Shown here piece by piece: positions 47,366 to 60,138 of a DNA stretch of 64,000 bases. The stretch comes from Mikania micrantha (taxonomy: Eukaryota; Streptophyta; Magnoliopsida; Asterales; Asteraceae), in the NCBI GenBank assembly GCA_009363875.1, contig CM018692.1, positions 93,028,137-93,092,136 of the forward strand, written 5' to 3'. Both the position numbers and the translations under genes were made by a program. Position 1 is the stretch's first letter. Every line of letters begins with the position of its first letter. The notes beneath the pieces were generated by a model that ran no database searches, was not told the DNA's origin, and was given only the letters and a program-made list of their open reading frames with translations.

Positions 47366-48948
47366 AGATCTGGATATCATCAGTTAAGAATTCATGATGA
47401 GGATGTTCCTAAAACTGCTTTCAGAACTCGATACGGACATTACGAGTTTTTAGTAATGCCTTTTGGATTAACAAATGCACCTGTATTTTTTATGGATCTG
47501 ATGAATCGAGTATGTAGACCTTATCCGGATAAATTTGTGATTGTGTTTATTGATGATATTCTAATTTATTCTCGGAACCAACAAGAACATGCCCAACACT
47601 TGAAATTAATCTTAGAACTTTTGGCACATGAGAAATTATATGCCAAATTCTCAAAGTGTGAGTTTTGGTTACGGGAAATTCAATTTCTTGGGCACATAGT
47701 GAATGAAAACGGTATTCAAGTGGATCCCAGTAAGATCGAAGCTATGAAACAATGGGAAATACCACGAACCCCAACTGAAATACGTCAATTCTTAGGACTG
47801 GCAGGTTATTATCGCCGATTCATCAAGAACTTTCCAAAGATAGCCTTGCCACTGACCACATTGACACAGAAAAATCAACCGTTTATATGGGGTTCCCAAC
47901 AGGAGGAGGCATTCCAACTGTTGAAACACAAACTCTGCAACGCACCTATCTTCGCATTACCGGAAGGTACCGATAATTTCACAGTGTACTGTGATGCTTC
48001 TCGTCAAGGTCTTGGGTGTGTTTTAATGCAAAACGACAAGGTAATTGGTTATGCTTCTCGACAACTGAAAGTACATGAGAAGAACTATACCACTCATGAT
48101 CTAGAACTTGGTGCAGTGGTGTTTGCACTCAAGATTTGGAGACACTATCTATACGTAACCAAGTGTATCATATACACTGATCACAAAATTCTTCAACACA
48201 TTCTAGATCAGAAAATGTTGAACATGCGAAAGAGGCGGTGGGTAGAACTTTTAAACGACTATGATTGTGAAATTCGTTATCACCCAGGCAAAACGAATGT
48301 CGTAGCTGATGCCTTGAGTCACAAGGAATGAGTCAAACCTTTACGTGTGAAAGCGTTTGGAATGACTATTCGAACCAGTCTAATTCCTCAGATTAAAGAA
48401 GCTCAGCAACAAGCTTTACAAGCACCAAACTATCCTGCTGAGGAACTAAGAGGATTAGACAACCAACTTGAAACCAAGACTGATGGAGTGTTGTATTTCA
48501 AAAGCCGAATTTGGGTTCCTTTATTCGGTAACTCAAGAACAATTATCCTGGATGAGGCGCACAAATCCAGATATTCTATTCATCCAGGTGCTGATAAAAT
48601 GTATAAAGATCTTAAAGATTTTTACTCGTGGCCTGGAATGAAGAAACACATAGCTGAATACGTGGATCGATGCTTAAGATGTCTCAAAGTTAAGGCTGAA
48701 TATCAACGACCTTTTGGGTTATTGCAACAAACTGAGATTCCCATGTGGAAATGCGATTCGGTCTCTATGGATTTCATCACTAAATTCCCCAGAACATCAC
48801 ATAATCATGACTCTATATGGGTTATCGTTGATCGCCTTACTAAATCTGCGCATTTCTTACCCATCCGAGAAAATTATTCCATGGATCAACTTGCTAAACT
48901 CTATGTTAATGAGATTGTATCTCGACATGGAGTACCAATCTCTATTGT
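47366..48948 (+). pseudogene. Element F RT, RNase H and integrase, cut by element C
   Basis: Same frame as the previous part. RT VIVFIDDILIYSR is intact, RNase H has YCDASRQGLGCVL, with TGA at 48329 after ALSHKE. Integrase continues with HPGADKMYKDLK, CLRCLKVKAEY and MDFITKFPRT to HGVPISI at 48948, where the 5' LTR of C begins. The rest of F lies beyond C and outside the window. Confidence 0.92.
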
Positions 48949-49240
48949 TGTAACATCACTGTACTTTCGGTCGTCCGTACATCCGTACGATTGTACTGTT
49001 ACGATCTGAGATTTATTATTATTAATGATGAATACATTATTGGATGATTATCACTGTTGCTGGTATACATGTTTATAACATATTATATGCGTAAACCATG
49101 GGGAGTTAGTTGTAACCCAACTAAACAGAACCAGAGCGTTTATCGCAGTTACATTATACTGATTATGGATTATTGGTTTGGAATGAGAATGGATTTGGGA
49201 TGGAACTGGGAGTTTGTTATGGTCTGGTTGCTAGAAGTAG

Positions 49241-49360
49241 TCAAGGACACATGGTCATGGTTTATCGAAATAGCGGTGGGACGGTGTAGGGGAGGTTGTG
49301 ATCTACCTCTGCATATGCCCTATACATATGCATATTTCGGTCTATCATGGATGTGTCAGT
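49241..49360 (+). other. Candidate structured RNA element, LTR C (5')
   Basis: Outer GACACAT pairs with ATGTGTC; inner CATGGTTTATCGAAATA pairs with TATTTCGGTCTATCATG at 15 of 17 positions. Core AGCGGTGGGACG and ATATGCCCTATACATATGC, with the middle stem AGGGGAGGTTGTG/ATCTACCTCT. The first GGT of the core is shortened to GC. Confidence 0.72.
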
Positions 49361-49951
49361 GACTTGGTTTAGTGGGTTTTGGTTTGGGAATGATAATATT
49401 AAAGTTAACAAATAATGGGAATTAATTACGCGAAGTGAGGTTACGAATATTACTTAACGCGAATGTTGATTCAGAAATATTAACTTAATAATGTATTCGC
49501 GTGAGTGACGATTCACACGAATATAATTATTAAGAATAATATACTGAAACGATATTCCATATATTATAAATCAAACCGAAATACGGTACGAGCATCGGAT
49601 TCGCAAAGGTGACGATCTTTACGAATACGTACGCGAGTAACGCGTTTCGACGAGGTAATTAAATAATATCTAACGATATTAAATTAATCAAGAAAACTAA
49701 AAATATTTATTAGGAATCACAACTTAAATTAAATTCGAATAGTCGGATAATTTAAATAATGGAATTAATGATAACGAAACGGAATTATTTTACAAGATAA
49801 TTTAATTGAAACCATTTTCTTTAAAATTATTTTTATAAAAATGAAATACTATTTAAACGAGTTATAGTTTAAATATGTTTAAGTTTGAAACCAAACATTT
49901 TATTACGGTTATCACGATAAAAACGAGACCGGGAACGCGATATTAATACGC

Positions 49952-49959
49952 GATATAAG
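49952..49959 (+). promoter_or_regulatory. TATA box of LTR C
   Basis: GATATAAG about 35 bp before CTCTCTCTCT; the same at 61818-61825 in the 3' LTR. Confidence 0.5.
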
Positions 49960-50337
49960 GAAGAAGGAGCCTTCTTCTTCCTCATATCACCCATTTACTC
50001 TCTCTCTCTCTAAAAACACACACACCATAATCCTCCACCTTCTCTCTAGCCATTTTCACTCGTTTCTTGACGGATTCACGAGATTCCGGCGCCTACGCCT
50101 TCGTGAGATAGAGGAGAACAAGGAAGTACAAGAACATCTCACGTTTCATCAACGAATCGAGGTAAATCTAAGAACTTATTCACGGTTTTGTTGTAAATCA
50201 CGAATATATAGTTTATTGTGGTTATAATCGATCTAAATCACTTGTAAAACTCTTAAACAAGATGATAAGAACACGTAGAAGCCATAGGTAGCCTTGAGGC
50301 CGCAGGAAATCGATGTTGATGATGATGAACAGCTCGA

Positions 50338-50925
50338 GTTGCAGGTCGGCCGAACCTTTAAAGGTGGCCGAACCATTCCTGCTACTGGCCGAACCCCTGA
50401 GTGTGGCCGAACCATGGATGTTGCGAACCTACATCATCATCAGATTAGTTAGAGGGCCACGAACCTGTCTAGACCACCGGACCCTCCTCAGCCTTGGCAA
50501 ACCTATTGTATCACGTGGTCAGCCGAACTGGTGGAGCTTGAGGTTGGCCGAACCTCACATGTCCTGCATGGGCCGAACCTTCAAGATGACGAACCCATGA
50601 CTAAAGGGTTCGTGGGACTGGGTTGCAGGTCAACGAACCTAAGGGTTCGTGGATAGCATGAAACGAACCATGAAAGCCGAACCTTGTTAGCAAACATAGG
50701 GTTTCCATCTAAACTTGGCCGATCCTTGGCTTTCACGCGAACCCTTGTCACGAACCATTCTATATCCTTGGGTGGACCTTATGAAACCGGGATCACATGG
50801 GAGGGACGAACCCAGCCGAACCCTTCTTTACTTGCTAGCCGAACCATGGTCTAAGGGGTGGCCGAACCCTAACCCCATTCGGACGAACCTACTTCAGGTA
50901 GGCTAGAAGGTTCGCTGCCCCATGC
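50338..50925 (+). repeat. CGAACC cluster in LTR C
   Basis: About nineteen CGAACC copies in 590 bp, often as GGCCGAACC, and three GGTTCG, the last in AGAAGGTTCGCTGCCCC at about 50907. The first five copies recur in the truncated 3' LTR (62209-62340). Confidence 0.88.
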
Positions 50926-51699
50926 GGTAAACGACTTAGTCTTTATTGATTAGGAGGTTAAGGATATACACAAGGGACTTGATTATATATATATGCATAC
51001 ATGTTCATACATGCATGAGGAATTAAAATTTTATCATTTCCTTAATGACATGATGATTAAATTATGGGAATGAACCAAGCATCATCTTTTGTTAAACTAA
51101 AAATAAACATTTTGATATCAACTAGAATGATGTAAACAATTTAATTAATCATGCATATATGTGGGGATGTGTGTATGATAAAAGTTGACAACTTTTAAAC
51201 ATACACACCCATGAGAATACATCAAGGATATTACAACTAATTATCATGGTTAAAAGGTTAGAACGAACAAGTAGAATTACATTAATATGACGAGCATCCA
51301 AGAAACCTTAGTTGTTACATTATACATTGATTTAAATAAATTAAGTTAATGAAATACTTACAAGTGTAAAGTAAATATTTATGGTCACTAAATTAAGACG
51401 AAACGCATATACTTATAAAAATGGGACACACAATAATTACAGGTGATTGAATTGAGTTATATACGTGAGCGCGCATTATAAGAGAACACTGATACTAAGG
51501 ACTTCAGGTGAGTTCTCATAACCTCTTTTTCTTTAAACTGTTTTGTTTTAAAAACTCGGAGGTGAAACATGTATACCGAATTAATTATTATCTTGATAAC
51601 ACAAGGTTAATACCTGTTTATCAATATGATATTCACATTGAAAGTATCATTATTTATGGATTATCTCTTACATTTATATATATCCGTGTAAACATTGTC

Positions 51700-51955
51700 A
51701 TTGACTTCGGTCAATAACAACGATTACATGTATTGCCACAAACTCCGTGAATCATTGCTTTTAACTTCGGTTAATTGCTTTGATATCATGTATTGTCACG
51801 TGGATGTTATCCACTCCGTGAATCATCTCCTTTAACTTCGGTTAATTGCTTTGACTTCATGTATAGCCACGTGGTTAGCTACCACTCCATGGATCATGTT
51901 TTTAACTTATGTTAATTACATAATGATCATGTATAGTCACGAACATTATTTGAGA
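51700..51955 (+). repeat. 60-73 bp tandem repeat in LTR C
   Basis: Units contain AACTTCGGTTAATTGCTTTG, CATGTATNGTCACGTGG and CACTCCGTGAATCAT, with starts near 51702, 51764, 51833 and 51905. CACGTGG is a G-box core. Function unknown. Confidence 0.82.
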
Positions 51956-52609
51956 ATATTGATGTTGGGATTGGTTGATTTGTTTGTGGTTTGAATATCT
52001 ATGATTGATTAAGATTATCTATTACTGACTTTGATTATTTATGATTGACTATGACTGATTGGATATGTGATTATGTGCTTGTGTATGTGTTTGATTGTTG
52101 AGTTTGGAGATTGGTTGGATTATCTCATACAGGTATTCTGGTGGAATTTCTCAGAAAATCATCAGCATTTATACTCGTTTTATCTAAACCTTTTATAAAA
52201 CCATTTTTTAAACTTAAACTTTTAAACTCAGTTTATAAAACCTTTTAAGTATAAAAACTTATGATTACTCACAAACTACTTTGTAGTTGACCCTTGATTT
52301 CTTACATGTTTCAGGTGATGAAGCTAAGTAGGATGAAGAGGATGAATTCTCATTTTTGGACATCATCACATAGGATTCTTGGACTTAGCTAATTAACTAA
52401 ATTTCTGGCGATTAGAGTTTAGTTAGTTTAGCTAAATCTTTTGTGTATTTGATGTATTTAATTCATGATGAACATGATTTTTGTGTAAACATTTATTTGG
52501 TTTGATTGATATGTGATGATATATATTTAGATGCCCACGAGCTTTTGAACAATCTACACATCCCTCGTGGCATCCCGACGTTTCCGCCATCGGTCGGGGT
52601 GTTATAGAT

Positions 52610-52622
52610 TGGTATCAGAGCC
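52610..52622 (+). promoter_or_regulatory. Element C primer binding site
   Basis: TGGTATCAGAGCC, initiator tRNA-Met type, four bases after the LTR end. Confidence 0.95.
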
Positions 52623-52826
52623 TGGGTTATAGGGAATTAGGTTACTAGAAATGGTTGACCTAGTCTATAACCGTAGGATACCCTAGTATGAAGAAATTCA
52701 TACACTAGTTAGTATATTCAGGATTTCATGCTTATGTGTTTACTACATGTTAACTGAACTCCTGCTATACATCTGATTATATATGTTGCTTACTAATTAT
52801 TGCTTGCTTGTGCCCTAATGACTCGA

Positions 52827-52945
52827 TAAGGACATACTCGTGGTGTATTGTAAAGGTGGTGGGACGATAGTTTGGGCGGTTGCGACCTACCCTTATCATA
52901 TGCCCTATATATATACCATTTACAGTACATCGGGTGGATGTCAGT
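52827..52945 (+). other. Candidate structured RNA element, leader C copy 1
   Basis: GACAT pairs with ATGTC outside. TGGTGTATTGTAAA pairs with TTTACAGTACATCG over all 14 positions with wobbles. Core GGTGGTGGGACG and ATATGCCCTATATATATACC. Middle stem GGG-GGT-TGCG-ACC-CCC. Confidence 0.78.
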
Positions 52946-53055
52946 ATTGAGGAATAAGGGAACTACCCGTTTGGGACACTTATCTGTTTAAGAACTTAAC
53001 TGCCTAGGAATTTATCTGCTTTAGGAATTATCTGCTATATCTCTTGATCTCCAGA

Positions 53056-53175
53056 CAAGGACACACTCGTAGTACACTACAAAGGTGGTGGGATGTTGGC
53101 TAGGGCAGTTGCGACAGACCCTTACATATGCCCTATACATATACCATTTGTAGTATATTGGGGGTCTGTCAGTGT
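53056..53175 (+). other. Candidate structured RNA element, leader C copy 2
   Basis: TAGTACACTACAAA pairs with TTTGTAGTATATTG at 13 of 14 positions. Compared with copy 1, GTAAA/TTTAC has become CTACAAA/TTTGTAG, so both strands changed together. Core GGTGGTGGGATG and ATATGCCCTATACATATACC. Confidence 0.78.
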
Positions 53176-53329
53176 CAGGAACATAGGGTATTATTAGGAA
53201 ATTATTAGGAATTGTTGTGAGGATATGATTGATGGTATGATTGGTTGAGGTGGAAATGGGATTGACTCATGGATGATCACATTTGATAAACACTTATAAA
53301 TTCACTTATGAAACACACGGATTGGACAC

Positions 53330-53700
53330 GTAGGGTGCATAGGATCAATGAACGACGCGGACACTTAGTGATTGATTGGAGACTTGAATGATGATATAGA
53401 CACTTGGAGAGAATATAAACGCATAGTGATGATACTAACACTTAGTGATGGTATGGACACTTGATGAGAATAAATTACAGGGAGGATATGAACACTTAGT
53501 GACAATAAGAGCACTCAGTGACGATATGGACCCTTATTGATGATTAGGGACATTGAGATTTGGTATGGAATTTAGTGAACTTAGACATTAGGGGAACTTT
53601 AATGTCAGGTGAACTTAGACATTAGGTGAACTTAGAAATAGGCAAACCTACATGTCAGGTGAACTTAGACATTAGGCGAACCTAATTGTCCAAGGGAACT
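53330..53700 (+). repeat. Degenerate short repeats in the C leader
   Basis: ACACTTAGTGA-like units from 53355 to 53540, then GGTGAACTTAGACATTAGG-like units from 53565 to 53690. Spacing is irregular and no reading frame is kept. Confidence 0.7.
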
Positions 53701-53789
53701 AGAGACCACTTCACTCAAAATTATCCTACCTAGGATAAGGTTTGTGAAGTGTGACTATGGTAAGATACATGATACACCCTAAATTCTAT

Positions 53790-53909
53790 CAAGGGCATAA
53801 TCGTGGTGCAATGGAACGGTGGTGGGACGGTGTAGGGGAGATTGTGATCTACCTCTGCATATGCCCTATATATAAGCTTGTTGCATTGCATCGGGAGGTT
53901 GTCAGTGTT
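53790..53909 (+). other. Candidate structured RNA element, leader C copy 3
   Basis: TGGTGCAATGGAAC pairs with GTTGCATTGCATCG at 13 of 14 positions, with a stem sequence (GCAATG/CATTGC) unlike copies 1 and 2. Core CGGTGGTGGGACGG and ATATGCCCTATATATAAGC. It lies about 235 bp before the gag start. Confidence 0.78.
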
Positions 53910-54144
53910 GGTATAGGGTGGGGAATGTATAGGACTTAGGAATAGCTAGCAAATATTAGTTATGACCAACTAGGACACTTAGTATAATTTTAGGAAATTG
54001 ATAAATTTTTATGAGTTTAATGACAGATAGGAGAGAAATATAGTTCCTATATATAATCTTAACTGTCTAAATGAACTCATTTGACCATTGTTTGTATAAA
54101 TTACATTGTACACGGTAGTAACATGTTTCAAATTCCTCAGAAAC

Positions 54145-55899
54145 ATGCCGCCGCGCCGTCACAACGAAGATGACTCGAACAATGGGGATGCTAACAACAG
54201 TAATGCCAACTCCGGCATACAAGAGTTAGCAACACTTATCTCTGGATTGGTGAACCAGTTGTCTCAGGCCAATCAGAACATCAATCAAAACAGAGGAGGT
54301 GCAAATCCGCCAACTTGCACTTTCAAACACTTCAACTCCTGTAACCCACAGAAGTTTACGGGTGCTGAGTCAGCCACTGGTCTGTTGCAGTGGTTCGAGA
54401 GTATGGAGAACACCTTCATCAACTGTGATTGCCCCGACAACTTGAAGGTGCGATATGCCACCAGTGTTTTCCAAAAGAGAGCACTAACTTGGTGGAATGG
54501 GGATAAGCGAACTAGGGGAGTTGATGCTGCCCTAGCACTGACTTGGGCTGAGGTCAAAAATCTGATGACCACTGAATGCTGTCCTCGCAGTGAAATGAGG
54601 AAACTGGAGACTGAGTTCTGGGAACTCAAACAAGATAGCGGCGAGAATGTTATCTACAGTACTCGTTTCCACGAGTATAGTCTGCTGGTACCTCATCTGG
54701 TGACACCACTCGAGAGAGCTATTGAGAAGTATATAGGCGGGTTGCCTATGCAGATTCAAGACACCGTCTATGGGAGCAACCCCAAAACACTTGAGGCTGC
54801 AATCCATTTATCTGCAACCCTTACTGACAATCATGTGAAGAATGGGACCCTCACAAGGAAGGGAACGAAAAAGACTGAGGTGAAGACTGCTACAAAAGAG
54901 GCAAAGGTTGAAGTCAAGACTGAAGCTGCTAGTTCTTCCAAAAGCAGCAACAAAAAGAGAAAGACCAGGAACTTCATGGTCACTGCTCCTGCTGCTAAGT
55001 TTGTGCAGCAATCATCAAACAACTCAACTGCAAGGAACTACACTGGGAATACTCCCCAATGTAATACTTGCAGATATCATCACATGCCGAACTTTCCTTG
55101 TCACGTCTGCAACAACTGCGGCAAGTATGGCCATTTTGCTAATGTCTGCAGGAGTGCACCGCAAGCACAAAGGATGCAACATGCACCGCTTGCACTGCCA
55201 GCTCCTCAAGCTCAACCTATTCCAGCTGTACCCGTTCGCCAGGTACCTCAAGCACAGGCAAGAGCCTGTTACGAGTGTGGCGAAGTGGGTCACTTTAGAA
55301 ATCAATGCCCAAAGTTGACCGGGAACAATCAGAGGGTGGCAAGAGGCCGGGCGTTCCAACTGAATGCTCCAGCTGCTCAAGCCAACCAGGATGTGGTCAA
55401 CGGTACATTTCTGATAAACAACTCTTATGCATCTGTCTTATTTGATTCTGGTGCCGATAGGAGTTTCGTTTCATCTGATTTTGAATGCTTGCTTGGTAGA
55501 ACACGTACATATTTAGATAAACCGTTAAACGTGGAGGTGGCTGACGGAAACACCATTGATATTGACACTATTATTATTGGATGTACGTTGAACTTAAGTG
55601 ATCACGTTTTCCCAATTGATCTCATACCTATGCATCTTGGTAGCTTTGATATTATCATAGGTATGGATTGGTTAGCCACCCACAAAGCGGAGATAGTTTG
55701 CCATGAGAAATACATACGTATTCCATGGTCTTCAGGTGAAACTTTAAGAGTCTTTGGAAAAACTTCTAGTAAAGGTCTTAAGCTAATGTCATGCACTAAA
55801 GCACACAAGTACCTTAGGAAGAAATGTATAGCATTTTTAGCTCACATTGTGGAGAAGAAAGAGAAAGGAAAGAAAATTGAAGATGTTCCAGTTATATGA
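54145..55899 (+). pseudogene. Element C gag-protease
   Basis: Start at ATGCCGCCGCGCCG (MPPRRHNEDDSNNG); an in-frame ATG 13 codons upstream lacks gag-like residues. Gag core CTFKHFNSCNPQKFTGAESATG and TWWNGDKRTRG, then CNTCRYHHMPNFPC, knuckles CNNCGKYGHFANVC and CYECGEVGHFRNQC, and protease VLFDSGADRSFVS with GMDWLATH. It stays open for 585 codons to TGA 55897, where relatives have arginine (VPVI-R-DFPEVF); CGA to TGA is the likely change. Otherwise well preserved. Confidence 0.94.
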
Positions 55900-58070
55900 G
55901 ATTTTCCAGAAGTATTTCCAGATGATCTACCGGGTCTTCCCCCAGAACGCCAAGTAGAGTTTCGAATCGACTTGGTACCTGGTGCAAACCCAGTTGCCAA
56001 AGCTCCCTACAGACTTGCCCCTTCAGAATTGCAAGAATTGGCGAGCCAGTTGCAAGAACTGACTGATAAAGGATTTATTCGCCCGAGCCATTCACCATGG
56101 GGTGCACCGGTCCTGTTTGTCAAGAAGAAGGACGGGTCATTCCGAATGTGCATCGACTATCGCGAATTAAACAAACTCACAATCATGAATCGATATTCAC
56201 TGCCGCGCATCGATGATCTCTTCGATCAGCTTCAAGGCTCGGCATGGTTTTCAAAGATCGATCTTAGGTCTGGGTATCATCAGCTTCGCGTACATGATGA
56301 TGATATTCCCAAGACAACCTTCAGAACAAGATATGGCCATTATGAATTTCCGGTAATGCCCTTCGACCTTACCAATGCACCTACGGTTTTCATGGACCTC
56401 ATGAACCGTGTATACAGGCCATACTTGGATAAGTTTGTGATTGTGTTCATTGACGATATCTTGATATATTCAAAGACTAAGGAAGAACATGAGAAACACC
56501 TTAAGTTGGTTTTGGAGATCTTAAGAGAATAGCGACTGTATGCCAAATTCCCTAAATGTGAATTTTGGCTTAAAGAAGTTCAATTCTTGGGACACATAGT
56601 CAACGAATATGGTGTTCACGTGGATCCAGCAAAGATTGATGCAGTGAAGAATTGGAGTACACCGAAGACACCCACGGAGATTCGATCATTTCTCGGACTT
56701 GCCGGTTACTATCGGCGGTTCATTTCGAATTTCTCCAGAATTGTTGTCCCGCTTACTTCTTTGACTCAAAAGAATAAGCCATATGAATGGGGACCAAAGC
56801 AGGAAGAGGCGTTTCAGACTTTGAAGCAGAAACTTTGTGATGCTCCTGTCTTGACACTGCCTGATGGAAATGATGATTTTGTGGTTTATTGTGATGCATC
56901 CAACCTAGGTCTCGGTTGTGTTCTCATGCAACGGGGAAAGGTTGTGGCTTATGCATCAAGGCAGCTGAAGATTCACGAGCAGAACTACACTACATACGAC
57001 TTGGAACTTGGTGCAGTTGTGTTTGCCTTGAAGATATGGAGACATTATCTCTATGGCACAAAGTGTGTAGTGTTCACTGATCATAAAAGCTTGCAACATA
57101 TTCTCAATCAAAAGGAACTTAACATGAGACAACGGAGATGGGTTGAACTGTTAAACGATTATGACTGTGAAATTCGCTACCATCCTGGTAAAGCGAATGT
57201 AGTAGCAGATGCGCTTAGTCGCAAAAGCCAAGTTCAGATTCATAGTGTCCGCGTGCACACTAATCTCTGTAATGATGTTCTCACGGCCCAACAACACTCA
57301 TTGGCTCAAGATAACTTGAAAAATGAGATGTCTTGCAGGGCTGAAATCTTATTGGAAACTAAAGATGATGGATTAATGTATTATTTGAATCGGTTGTGGA
57401 TACCGAACAGGGGTGATCTTAGGATGGTGATTATAGATGAAGCACATAAGTCTCGTTACTCAATCCATCCAGGGTCGGATAAGATGTATCAAGACCTTCG
57501 GGGCTTGTACTGGTGGCCTGGAATGAAGAAGGATATTGCTGAATACGTGTCAAAGTGCCTTAACTGCGCTAAAGTCAAGGCAGAACATCAGCGACCTTCG
57601 GGATTGTTATTACAACCAGAGATACCGATGTGGAAGTGGGAGAAAATCTCCATGGATTTCATTACTAAACTCCCACAAACCGCAAACGTTAAAGATAGCA
57701 TTTGGGTGATTATTGATAGATTGACCAAGTCGGCTCATTTCTTACCGATACGCGAAACTTACCCGGTGTGGAAACTAGCTCGTATCTACATTGATGAGAT
57801 CATTTGCCGACACGGTATTCCCCTAAGCATAATCTCGGATCGTGATGCTCGTTTCACAGCACGATTTTGGGAATCACTTCATGAAGCTTTTGGAACAAGA
57901 CCGGATCTTAGCACCGCTTATCATCCTCAAAAGGATGGTCAAACGGAGCGAACGATTCAGACATTGGAAGACATGTTGAGAGCTTGTGTCATCGATTTCG
58001 GTGGCAATTGGGATAGCCATTTACCGTTGGTTGAGTTCTCGTATAACAACAGTTATCACGCGAGCATTGG
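55900..58070 (+). pseudogene. Element C RT, RNase H and integrase, left part
   Basis: Same frame. RT with IDYRELNKLTIMNRYSLP and VIVFIDDILIYSK intact; TAG at 56530 (LRE-stop-RLYAKF). RNase H YCDASNLGLGCVL; integrase zinc motif HPGSDKMYQDLR ... CLNCAKVKAEH, core aspartates MDFITKLPQ and SDRDARFTARFW, then DGQTERTIQTLED (the preceding position is lysine). From 56533 it is open without stops up to the insertion at 58070, within YNNSYHASIG. Confidence 0.94.
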
Positions 58071-60138
58071 TGTGACAGTTGCGTACGAAGAATTCGGCAT
58101 TAATGACGTGAGCACATTTGGTCGTGCTTGAAATCCACGAGGATTTAGTAACTTTTGTTATTGGGGATTGATAGTATGTGAAAAATGATGAACGTGGGCG
58201 AAAACCGCGCGCAAAACGGAGTTCGTATGCTCCCGGAATCGCGAAACGAAGTTTAAATCAAATATTGGAAGAAAAACAGGTCAGGCGGTACGCCTGGCGT
58301 GGGTGCAGTCAGCCAGGCGATACGCCTGGCGGGCTATGTCGGCAAAACTTTGTTTAAGTCGATCAGATTGCATTGAAACCTTCAAAAACGAATTTCTTCG
58401 TTCTTACTCGACCTCCAGACGAAAGCTCTTCTTCCTAACACTTCTAAACTTCAAATCAAAGCCTTCTAAACATTCGGATCATCCCAGGAATCATATATAC
58501 AAGTCCTGATCGTTGTTATACGCGCAGAAATTCGTCAGAACAGGTAACGGTTCGTTTTAACCTTCTAGTTTGATTTTGATTGATTAGATCTTTATTTTGA
58601 ACGTAATGAGATAGTTAGGATTGTTGATTATTGCCTAGATGATGGCTAAGATTGATTATAAACGAAGAACACGAAGTTCTAACGGTTAAATCCTTGTTTT
58701 GATCCGTTGTAATGCCCGGTTTGCATGAAATCATACCTATGATTATAATGGTTTAAACCATTTGATTATAACAATGTAGGTGATTAGTTTGATTAATCTT
58801 TGAAATGCAAAGGTTAAATCCAAGTGTTTCAAACTAATCATAATCATTAACATACTCATTGGAATGATTATCTGATGTTTGTGATAACAGTCAGATTAGT
58901 ATGTTAAATCTGATTATTTCACCTATTCTAATGCTACATTGTGATATTTCATGATATTTGGGTAATCAATAATAAGGATTAATCACTCCTAAGCCATTAA
59001 ATCATCTAGAAACTGTTTTAGCATTATAATCAACAACATTAACTATTTGGTTAATCTGAGATTATTCTGATTAATCTAGAGTGTCATCAACTTTGTGTTA
59101 GGAATCTAATGCAATGTAGGTTCCTACATTATCATACATTGTATGATATAACCTTAAATTAATTAATTATATAATTAATATCGAGTTGATGATTTACTAA
59201 GCAATGTCTTTGACATTGAACATTCAGAAGGATCTAATCAGTAAACTAGAACATAAATAACTTATTAAAGATAACTAAATGCAGAATCATCTCTGTACTA
59301 TCAGTTTGGTGATACACTGCTACCCTATTATCATCAGGTGAGTTTCGTGCAACCCCTTTTATTTTTAATCTTTTATAAACATCGGGGAACATCGTTGAAC
59401 TTTTAATGAACATATGATATGTATCACTGATATCTGTGTGATTTCATGTGGTTGTTGTGACTTTTGTGGGATTTCATGGGATTTTGGCCTGTAGACTGAA
59501 CTCTATCATGACACTGAAAGTCCTCATTTTTGAACTGTATCTAGTGAACCCATGTGTGGCCGAGCAGAAAACATTGATAGTACTATTGGTTGACACCCCA
59601 TTCGCTGGGAGGATTGCATCTCCCCTTGTGTGAATGTTTGTTATCTGTTTCCTGAACTTCTTAATGGTGTGATAGACATTAAGATAATGAGGCACTAAGA
59701 TATCTACCGACGGGTAATATCTTGAGACAGACTAGACGTCCGAAAGGAACTAGATACAGGTCCCATGGTTATCCGGAACTGAACTTTTGAGAACGTGTTT
59801 ATCATATCATATTGTTTTAAATTGAACTGTCGATCTCACCAGCTTTGTACTGACGTTTCAAACTCAAACCTTTTTGCAGGTAAGCAGGAATAGCCGGTGA
59901 GGATGCACTTTTGAATTATTTGCACTTTAATAATTAGTATTGTAATTAAATAAATATAGTTGTAATGTAGTTGTGATTGCGACACCCTGGTAATGTATTT
60001 ACTTTAAGTTAATCTGTGTGCTTATGATATTGGTTCAAGTAAGTCACCCCTCACCTCAGAGACATCACCACTATGCTTCCGCAACCGATTCAGTGACGTC
60101 AGACCAGACACGAGGTGACGAGGGGTGGGGGTGTGACA
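58071..60138 (+). mobile_element. Solo LTR of F type inside the C integrase
   Basis: 2,068 bp, TGTGACAGTTGC to GTGTGACA, with the perfect 5-bp target duplication ATTGG (58066-58070 and 60139-60143). It is related to the F LTR along its length (for example the GCCCGGTTTGCATGAAATCAT region and the leader donor/acceptor pair at 59338 and 59879). No internal region remains, so it arose by LTR-LTR recombination after insertion. Confidence 0.95.
58282..58329 (+). repeat. Two GCG-RTA-CGC hairpins in the solo LTR
   Basis: CAGGCGGTACGCCTGG (58282-58297) and CCAGGCGATACGCCTGG (58313-58329). Same loop and inner GCG/CGC as the B hairpins, but AGG/CCT replaces TTC/GAA in the outer stem. Confidence 0.82.

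Larger units (their letters stand above)
48949..52606 (+). mobile_element. Element C 5' LTR
   Basis: 3,658 bp, TGTAACATCACTG to GGGTGTTATA (CA end changed to TA). It has the structured element, a TATA box, CT-runs, a donor-like ATCGAG|GTAAAT at 50161, the CGAACC cluster, a second donor CAG|GTGAGT at 51508, a 60-73 bp repeat and an acceptor TTTCAG at 52314. Confidence 0.93.
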
